Shown here: piece by piece, positions 52,703-58,588 of the stretch | Numbering within the stretch: the first letter of the stretch is position 1 | Layout: each line of letters opens with the position of its first letter | Assembly (NCBI GenBank): GCA_902826215.1 | Contig: CADEDY010000024.1 | Location: forward strand, 1-58,588 | Direction: 5' to 3' | Length of the DNA: 58,588 bases | Origin: an uncultured Bacteroidota bacterium | GTDB taxonomy: Bacteria > Bacteroidota > Bacteroidia > Flavobacteriales_F > PHOS-HE28 | Position numbers and translations under genes: made by a program | Notes under the pieces: model-generated | The model's input: the letters and a program-made list of their open reading frames with translations, nothing else | The model's database searches: none | Told to the model about the DNA's origin: nothing

Positions 52703-54300
52703 TGTTTCTTCTTGCTATCGAATCGTTTGGTCAGGCTCATGTTCAACCGGTAGTTCTGCTGGTCCGGAAGCGTTGATAGTTCACCAAGTATCGTAAAGGT
52801 GAATGATCGGGCGAGATCCAGCGTCAGATCCCCACCGTAATACCGCTGGGAAACGCGGGACGAGAGGGTTGTGCCCTCCGGACGGTTGGCGTACCTGTAC
52901 TCCACCATCCTGAAATAGAAGCTCATGCTCAACCGCCGCGGTATCAGTGTGCGTGTATGCCTGAAGGAAAGAACATCACTGCGCAGGTAATTGGAGGTGT
53001 TCCGGTTCGCTTGCAACGACCATCGGCCGAACCCCTCGGGATCCTTATTGATGTTCGCGGAAACTTGAATGTTGTCCGATGCATTGGCCCCGTCCGCTTG
53101 GAACCGCCTGCTGTACGCGGCACCTAAACCAAGGATCTTCGTTGGGCGCACATTCAAGCGGAACCGGAGACCCTGCCTTGCTAGATCATCATCCAGCAAC
53201 ACTTCCACATCATTCCGGAAAGTCTCGTAATAGACCACGCGACGGCGGCTGTCATACGAAGCGAATAGATCCACTTTACGACTGAATCGATACCGGCTTG
53301 AGACAAAGAGGTTCGTCAAACGAGCGCCTCCTTGGATGGAACTGTACAGGTCCAGTTCCGCAGAAGAGAAGATGTTCAGGTTCCCGTTGAACGTGGTGGA
53401 GTGTTGCAGATACGCGTAACGTCGATCCACCATTCCACTGTTGGTCTGCTGCAGAAGACCGATGGTAGAACGGGAGTTGATCTTGCTTGAAGTCAGTTGA
53501 GAACCGACGTAGCCGCCATACTGCAACAAGTTCGTATTGAGCGTATAGGTGAAGATGTCGGGCCGGAATCCAGCGATGACCCCTGCGAACAGGTTTCCGA
53601 ATCGACGTTCCGCCTGAAGCCCATCGATGGCACCGAGCGATGAGGCACTGTTGTTGATCTTACGCCCTAACGTCAATGTCGTATTGCTGTCAGGAGCATA
53701 AGTCACGGCCAAATTGTACACGTTGAAAATATCCGTTCGCTGGGAATACTTCTCAGGGTTCGCGGGGTAGAGTTTGCGATAGTTCAGGTAGGTTTCCACT
53801 GAGAATTTCGAATTCGCGATGTTGTTCGCCGTGAGCGAGAACCGGTAAATCAGTCGATGGTCACTTTCACGCGCTGACGGCATGGTGCTGTAGCTCGCCG
53901 CTGAGAGCCGCCCACGGATCCGCTCCGCTTTGCCACCCAACGTATCCACTTCGGCAGGTTTGGCCTGGGGTGATCTGTTGCGCGTTTCACGACGAACCGG
54001 AGCTTCGTTAGCATGTAGCACCCGAGTCTGGATACGGTCCTGTTTCTGCACCTTGCAATCACCGATCACGGTACAAACACAGGACGTGGAGGACATGCTC
54101 GTGACCACCAAACAGGAAGTGTTGGATCCGTTCTTCACCAGGTCCAGAGTATCCTTCACGGCGATCCCTTCTGTACTAGCGAATTTCACATAGACATGCT
54201 GAGATGTCAGAAAAGTCACTTCTCCGGAATAGGATTCCTGAGCCGTTCCACTGGCCGCGAAAAGCAGAAGTAGCGCTATGCCGATCGAATATCTCAACAT
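52699..54300 (-). CDS. Predicted outer-membrane beta-barrel with SH3-like head, partner of multihaem cytochromes
   Basis: 533 residues; signal peptide MLRYSIGIALLLLFAASGTA. Residues about 22-95 (YSGEVTFLTSQHVYVKFAST, GIAVKDTLDLVKNG, SSTSCVCTVIGDC) look like an SH3-type or short beta-barrel domain with four cysteines, presumably periplasmic. Residues about 145-533 contain at least 20 alternating beta strands (RLIYRFSLTANNIANSKFSV, LFVSSRYRFSRKVDLFASYD, YRLNMSLTKRFD) typical of a large outer-membrane barrel. I see no CxxCH. The gene starts 6 bp after the 22-haem cytochrome gene, so it may form a sleeve around a cytochrome, like MtrB or PioB, without obvious sequence relation to them. Confidence 0.75.
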   Translation of the reverse strand: MLRYSIGIALLLLFAASGTAQESYSGEVTFLTSQHVYVKFASTEGIAVKDTLDLVKNGSNTSCLVVTSMSSTSCVCTVIGDCKVQKQDRIQTRVLHANEAPVRRETRNRSPQAKPAEVDTLGGKAERIRGRLSAASYSTMPSARESDHRLIYRFSLTANNIANSKFSVETYLNYRKLYPANPEKYSQRTDIFNVYNLAVTYAPDSNTTLTLGRKINNSASSLGAIDGLQAERRFGNLFAGVIAGFRPDIFTYTLNTNLLQYGGYVGSQLTSSKINSRSTIGLLQQTNSGMVDRRYAYLQHSTTFNGNLNIFSSAELDLYSSIQGGARLTNLFVSSRYRFSRKVDLFASYDSRRRVVYYETFRNDVEVLLDDDLARQGLRFRLNVRPTKILGLGAAYSRRFQADGANASDNIQVSANINKDPEGFGRWSLQANRNTSNYLRSDVLSFRHTRTLIPRRLSMSFYFRMVEYRYANRPEGTTLSSRVSQRYYGGDLTLDLARSFTFTILGELSTLPDQQNYRLNMSLTKRFDSKKKQ

Positions 54301-54306
54301 CGGATC

Positions 54307-56028
54307 CTAGTGCCCATTGGGGTGACAGTTGAAGCAGGCATTGCTGTTGTATGAGTATCCATTCACATCGCTGTGGTCATTATTGACGGAATTCTGGTTG
54401 TCGTGTTCGTGACAATCAATGCAGGTGAAGACGCTGAAGTCCGAACTGTTGTTGTGACAATCGGCACAGGTGTTCCATTCTCCATTGTGCGTTCCACTAT
54501 AGATCGGGAAGTACTGCTGATCGTGGTTGAACGTCGTTGGTTCCCACCCGCTTTCACTATGGCATTCTGCACAATCCGTAGGGAACCCGGCTGCTGCATG
54601 GTTCGGGTTCGACGTTCCATTGTAGTCGCTCATGTGGCAGGCACTGCATGCCGTAGGCGTTCCGGCATATCCATTCGCATGACACTGGATGCACGCGGTC
54701 GTGGTGTGCGCGCCATGCAGAGGGAAGTCCGTGTTGTTGTGATCGAAATTGGCGTTGCCCCATGATGTTTCGTCGTGGCACGACGCACAATCCGTGCTGA
54801 AGCCCGCAGTCGTGTGGTTCGGCTCGGTGGTGGCGTTGTAGTCGTCCAGATGGCAAGCACTACAAGCGGTGGGTGTGCCCGAATAACCATTCGCATGACA
54901 CTCGATGCACGCGGTCGTCGTATGCGTTCCGTGCAATGGGAAAGCGGTGTTGTTATGATCGAAGGTGGCGTTGCCCCATGCCGTTTCATCATGACAAAGC
55001 GCACAATCCTGGCTGAACCCGGAGGATGCATGGTCCGGTTCGGTGGTCGAATTGTAGTCGTCGAGGTGGCAGGCGCTGCAGGTGGTCGATGTTCCGGCGT
55101 AACCGTTCGCGTGGCACTGGATACAATCCGTAGTGGCATGTGTGCCGTGCAAAGGGAAGCTGGTGCCGTTATGATCGAACGAAGAGGTCCATCCCGGGCC
55201 GGTGGTGTGACAGGTCGCACAATCCGTGGAGAAACCGGCGGCAGCGTGGTTCGGGTCCGACGTTGCATTGAAATCCGTCATGTGGCAACTAGAGCATACC
55301 GGGGAGGCATCTGTGAAGTTGCCCGTGGTATGGCACCGTGCGCAATCCTGTATTTCATGACCACCGGTGAGCGGGAAAAAGTCATGGTTGGCGAAGTTGG
55401 TGTTCCAACCCGTGCCCATTGGATCGTGACATTCAACGCAGTTCGAGGAGAAACCAGCACCCGCGTGGTTCGGGTTCTGTGTAGCTAGGTAATCGGCCTG
55501 GTGGCAGCTGATACAATCGTTCCCGAGACGCGAAAAGGCAAGCGTATTGTCCGACTTGTGGCAATCCACACAACTCAGGTTGCCGTGTACCCCTATCAAT
55601 GGAAAGCCGTTCTGCTCATGCAACTCCGGAATGTCGTTCACCAGCCAGGTCTGCGGGGTGTGGCAACGACTACAATCATTGCCCACGGTCATCGCGTGGA
55701 CGTCCGAGTGACAGGCAACGCAATCCGAGGCTACCGGTGTATCGAATCGCATCGACGTATGACATGAACGACAATCGACCGCAGCGTGCAGACCGATCAG
55801 CGGAAGTGCTGTGGTATCGTGATCGAAACCCAATGGCTGCCGCATCGAGGTCCAATTGTCCGGTACATGGCACGCCGCGCAATCGATCATGAAGCCCTGA
55901 CCGTGAGGCGACTGACAGAAAGCGGGAGCTGCATGCAAAAGACCAATGATCAGAACATGGATCCCCGAACTCCGGATGTTCGATCCAAGAAAGCGAATGA
56001 TCCTATCGAATTCCAGCCCTCTGTTCAT
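54307..56028 (-). CDS. Multihaem c-type cytochrome with 22 CxxCH motifs
   Basis: 573 residues; signal segment IHVLIIGLLHAAPAFCQ ends near residue 39. I count 22 CxxCH motifs between residues 50 and 569. Residues about 302-490 are 72-residue units with three motifs each: CIECHANGYSGTP, CSACHLDDYNATTEPNH and CASCHDETSWGN, joined by FDHNNTDFPLHGAH. At least 27 non-motif histidines are present in the mature part, enough for bis-His ligation of every haem. No T9SS domain is seen. The last three-motif module (EWNTCADCH, CIDCHEH, NACFNCHPNG) is shared with the giant cytochrome upstream. Expected to be periplasmic or to sit in the outer-membrane barrel encoded next. Confidence 0.95.
   Translation of the reverse strand: MNRGLEFDRIIRFLGSNIRSSGIHVLIIGLLHAAPAFCQSPHGQGFMIDCAACHVPDNWTSMRQPLGFDHDTTALPLIGLHAAVDCRSCHTSMRFDTPVASDCVACHSDVHAMTVGNDCSRCHTPQTWLVNDIPELHEQNGFPLIGVHGNLSCVDCHKSDNTLAFSRLGNDCISCHQADYLATQNPNHAGAGFSSNCVECHDPMGTGWNTNFANHDFFPLTGGHEIQDCARCHTTGNFTDASPVCSSCHMTDFNATSDPNHAAAGFSTDCATCHTTGPGWTSSFDHNGTSFPLHGTHATTDCIQCHANGYAGTSTTCSACHLDDYNSTTEPDHASSGFSQDCALCHDETAWGNATFDHNNTAFPLHGTHTTTACIECHANGYSGTPTACSACHLDDYNATTEPNHTTAGFSTDCASCHDETSWGNANFDHNNTDFPLHGAHTTTACIQCHANGYAGTPTACSACHMSDYNGTSNPNHAAAGFPTDCAECHSESGWEPTTFNHDQQYFPIYSGTHNGEWNTCADCHNNSSDFSVFTCIDCHEHDNQNSVNNDHSDVNGYSYNSNACFNCHPNGH
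54560..55210. repeat. 216-bp coding repeats in the 22-haem cytochrome gene
   Basis: Three 72-codon units start at CxxCHANGY motifs at residues 302, 374 and 446 of the protein. They are clearly related but less identical than the 435-bp units of the neighbouring gene. Confidence 0.75.
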
Positions 56029-56163
56029 TTGGCAATTGGCTGTTCAGGCCGATACTGTATACGAAGGAGCGGCGATCTTGTTGAGCAAACAGGAACTTTC
56101 AGACGAGGCGGATCAATGGAGCCATGAATCGGGCAATGGAGCCGTCGGGGCCATAGCAGGGCC

Positions 56164-58588
56164 TCAGTTACCATTCGGGTGGCAATTGTAACAAGCGTTG
56201 CTGTTATAGGAATATCCGTTCACCCCATTATGGTCACCGTTCACGTTGTTCTGGTTGCTATGCTCGTGACAATCGATACAACTGAACGCGTTGAAATTTC
56301 CAGGAACGGTATGGCACTCTGAACATGTGTTCCATTCACCTTGGTGGTTGCCGCTGTAGATCCGGAAGTACTCACCGTCGTGGTTGTAGGTCACCGGGTC
56401 CCAAGCCGACGTGTTGTGACAACTCGCGCAATCCGTTGGGAATTGTTGTGAGGCATGGTTCGGGTTGGTGACGCTGTTATAGTCCGGCATATGGCAACCC
56501 GAGCATGCGGTAGGAGTTCCTGCGTACCCATTCGCGTGACATTGCACACAACTCGTGTTCACGTGCTGGCCGGTCAATGGAAAGCCTGTGTTGTTATGGT
56601 CGAAGGTAGCGGGTGCCCATGCCGCATCACTGTGACATTGGGCACAATCCGTTGGGAAACCGAGTTGACCATGGTTCGGTGATGTCGTGGCGTTGTAATC
56701 CCCGATATGACATGCTTCACAACTCGTCGGCGTTCCCGCAAAGCCATTCGCATGACACTGCATACAATCCACGGAGGTATGCGCACCGCTCAACGGGAAG
56801 CCCGTGTTGTTGTGGTCGAAGGTCGCCGTGGTCCAGGATCCTTCATCGTGGCAGAGCGCGCAGTCCGTCGGGAAGCCGGCCGTGACGTGGTTCGGGTTCG
56901 TCGTTCCGTTGTAGTCGCTCAGGTGACAACCCTCGCAGGTGTTCGGCGTGTTCGCGTAACCGTTCGCGTGGCACTGGTTGCAGTTCACGTTGGCGTGCGA
57001 GCCGTTCAGCGGGAAGCCGGTGCTGGCGGTGTGATCGAAGCTGCTCGGCGTCCAGCCATCGGTGGTGTGGCACTGCGTGCAGTCGTTGCTGAAGTTGGCC
57101 TGTGTGTGGTTCGGTTCAACCGTGTTGTTGAAGTCCGTTTGGTGGCACGACTCACACGTGGTCGGCGTTCCAGCAAAGCCGTTGCTGTGGCATTGCATGC
57201 AATCGACCGATACGTGTTGACCTGTCAACGGGAAGCCCGTGTTGTTGTGGTCGAAGGTCGCCGTGGTCCAGGATCCTTCATCGTGGCAGAGCGCGCAGTC
57301 CGTCGGGAAGCCGGCCGTGACGTGGTTCGGGTTCGTCGTTCCGTTGTAGTCGCTCAGGTGACAACCCTCGCAGGTGTTCGGCGTGTTCGCGTAACCGTTC
57401 GCGTGGCACTGGTTGCAGTTCACGTTGGCGTGCGAGCCGTTCAGCGGGAAGCCGGTGCTGGCGGTGTGATCGAAGCTGCTCGGCGTCCAGCCATCGGTGG
57501 TGTGGCACTGCGTGCAGTCGTTGCTGAAGTTGGCCTGTGTGTGGTTCGGTTCAACCGTGTTGTTGAAGTCCGTTTGGTGGCACGACTCACACGTGGTCGG
57601 CGTTCCAGCAAAGCCGTTCGCATGGCATTGCATGCAATCGACCGATACGTGTTGACCCGTCAGCGGGAAGCCCGTGTTGTTGTGATCGAAGGTGGCATTC
57701 GTCCATGCGGTCTCATCATGGCAAGCGGCACAATCGGTCGGGAAGCCGGAAACCGCATGGTTCGGGTTCGTCGTTCCGTTGTAGTCCGTCAAGTGACAAC
57801 CCTCGCAGGTGTTCGGCGTGTTGCTGTACCCGTTCGCGTGGCACTGGTTGCAGTTCACGTTCGCATGCGAGCCGTTCAGCGGGAAGCCGGTCGCGCTCGT
57901 GTGATCGAACGAGGAAGGCGTCCAACCATCGGTGGTGTGGCACTGCGTGCAGTCGTTGCTGAAGTTCGCCTGCGTATGGTTGGGTTCAACCGTGTTGTTG
58001 AAGTCCGTCTGGTGGCACGCTTCGCATGTGGTCGGCGTTCCAGCAAAGCCGTTCGCATGGCATTGCATGCAATCCACGGAGGTATGCGCACCGCTCAGCG
58101 GGAAGCCTGTGTTGTTATGATCGAAGGTGGCCGTGGTCCAGGAACCTTCATCGTGGCAGAGCGCGCAATCCGTCGGGAAGCCGGCCGTGACGTGGTTCGG
58201 ATTCGTCGTTCCGTTGTAGTCCGTGATGTGACAAGCCTCGCAGGTGTTCGGCGTGTTCGCGTAGCCGTTCGCGTGGCACTGGTTGCAGTTCACGTTGGCG
58301 TGCGAGCCGTTCAGCGGGAAGCCGGTGCTGGCGGTGTGATCGAAGCTGCTCGGCGTCCAGCCATCGGTGGTGTGGCACTGCGTGCAATCGTTGCTGAAGT
58401 TCGCCTGCGTGTGGTTGGGTTCCACCGTGTTGTTGAAGTCCGTTTGGTGGCACGCTTCGCAAGTTGTTGGCGTTCCAGCAAAGCCATTGCTGTGACACTG
58501 CATGCAGTCCACGCTCACGTGTTGGCCGGTCAGCGGGAAGCCCGTGTTGTTGTGGTCGAAGGTCGCCGTGGTCCAGGATCCTTCATCG
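56164..58588 (-). CDS. Giant multihaem c-type cytochrome, C-terminal part (5' end outside window)
   Basis: The frame is open from the window edge to the stop at 56164, giving 807 residues. The GTG at 58518 is an internal Val, not a start, because the repeat continues upstream of it. I count 33 CxxCH motifs. Four units of 145 residues carry six motifs each (CMQCH, CEACH or CESCH, CTQCH, CNQCH, CEGCH or CEACH, CALCH or CAACH) and six non-motif histidines (FDH, GQH or GAH, PNH, FDH, GSH, PNH). The unit is itself a doubled three-haem module of 72 and 73 residues. A nine-motif tail ends with EWNTCSECH, CIDCHEH and NACYNCHPNGN. No T9SS signal. First visible gene of the cytochrome operon; 135 bp separate it from the 22-haem gene. 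Confidence 0.95.
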   Translation of the reverse strand, partial: DEGSWTTATFDHNNTGFPLTGQHVSVDCMQCHSNGFAGTPTTCEACHQTDFNNTVEPNHTQANFSNDCTQCHTTDGWTPSSFDHTASTGFPLNGSHANVNCNQCHANGYANTPNTCEACHITDYNGTTNPNHVTAGFPTDCALCHDEGSWTTATFDHNNTGFPLSGAHTSVDCMQCHANGFAGTPTTCEACHQTDFNNTVEPNHTQANFSNDCTQCHTTDGWTPSSFDHTSATGFPLNGSHANVNCNQCHANGYSNTPNTCEGCHLTDYNGTTNPNHAVSGFPTDCAACHDETAWTNATFDHNNTGFPLTGQHVSVDCMQCHANGFAGTPTTCESCHQTDFNNTVEPNHTQANFSNDCTQCHTTDGWTPSSFDHTASTGFPLNGSHANVNCNQCHANGYANTPNTCEGCHLSDYNGTTNPNHVTAGFPTDCALCHDEGSWTTATFDHNNTGFPLTGQHVSVDCMQCHSNGFAGTPTTCESCHQTDFNNTVEPNHTQANFSNDCTQCHTTDGWTPSSFDHTASTGFPLNGSHANVNCNQCHANGYANTPNTCEGCHLSDYNGTTNPNHVTAGFPTDCALCHDEGSWTTATFDHNNTGFPLSGAHTSVDCMQCHANGFAGTPTSCEACHIGDYNATTSPNHGQLGFPTDCAQCHSDAAWAPATFDHNNTGFPLTGQHVNTSCVQCHANGYAGTPTACSGCHMPDYNSVTNPNHASQQFPTDCASCHNTSAWDPVTYNHDGEYFRIYSGNHQGEWNTCSECHTVPGNFNAFSCIDCHEHSNQNNVNGDHNGVNGYSYNSNACYNCHPNGN
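56752..58588. repeat. 435-bp tandem repeats encoding six-haem units
   Basis: Four complete units plus part of a fifth, period 435 bp (145 codons). Positions 56791-57183 appear identical to 57226-57618 (393 bp). Other copies differ by scattered, mostly silent changes. The array runs off the right edge. Confidence 0.95.

Noticed and set aside
58516..58518. GTG at 58518 as the start of the giant cytochrome
   Set aside because: The same repeat continues in frame upstream to the window edge (GSWTTATFDHNNTGFPLTGQ), so this codon is an internal Val.
56752..58588. 435-bp direct repeats as a possible mobile or CRISPR-like element
   Set aside because: They are in-frame coding repeats of a cytochrome with conserved CxxCH motifs, with no terminal inverted repeats or transposase.

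Overview
The window comes from a member of the Bacteroidota, most likely an uncultured Flavobacteriales-type lineage with moderately high GC. Evidence seen in the sequence: many type IX secretion (T9SS) sorting domains of types A and B, PorG, PorP/SprF and a PorE-like OmpA protein, SusC-like TonB receptors, a fused ResB-CcsA haem-lyase protein, tandem Skp/OmpH chaperones beside bamA, weak or absent Shine-Dalgarno sites, and the Bacteroidota -7 promoter box TAnnTTTG close to several starts. No tRNA, rRNA, insertion sequence, CRISPR array or prophage was recognised.

Layout. (1) 1-2029, minus: 5' part of a repetitive surface adhesin, cut by the window edge. (2) 2341-10135: a TonB receptor, a DUF5689 lipoprotein and two tandem T9SS-exported OB-fold proteins, facing an exported endonuclease/exonuclease/phosphatase; this looks like a nucleic-acid or phosphoester scavenging locus. 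(3) 10360-12514, minus: a small secreted protein, an alpha/beta hydrolase and pdxJ. (4) 12567-21848, plus: a conserved envelope cluster of CBS protein, mini-BamA, nadK, porG, uppS, bamA, two ompH genes and murI. (5) 21835-25570, minus: a gamma carbonic anhydrase, then a metal-type set (HMA protein, TonB receptor, small CC/PP protein). (6) 25697-30577, plus: nfu, then a stand-alone TonB plug protein coupled to an ECF sigma factor and a membrane anti-sigma/TPR protein, then a T9SS beta-propeller protein. (7) 43571-30647, minus: a giant type-B T9SS adhesin with 31 Ig/PKD-like repeats, then PorP/SprF and a PorE-like OmpA protein. (8) 43952-51888: DUF4197 protein, cyclopropane-synthase-like methyltransferase, fused ccsBA and a T9SS cargo protein. 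(9) 58588-51920, minus: a multihaem cytochrome operon.

The most striking system is the last one. It encodes a giant c-type cytochrome (33 CxxCH motifs already visible, made of near-identical 145-residue six-haem tandem units, truncated by the window end), a 22-CxxCH cytochrome, a predicted outer-membrane beta-barrel with an SH3-like periplasmic head, and an NrfJ-like lipoprotein fused to an OB-fold. Six non-motif histidines accompany the six haem motifs of each unit, which fits bis-histidine ligation throughout. With system II cytochrome c maturation (ccsBA) nearby, this looks like a candidate porin-cytochrome or covalently concatenated haem-wire system in a Bacteroidota; its role is inferred, not shown.
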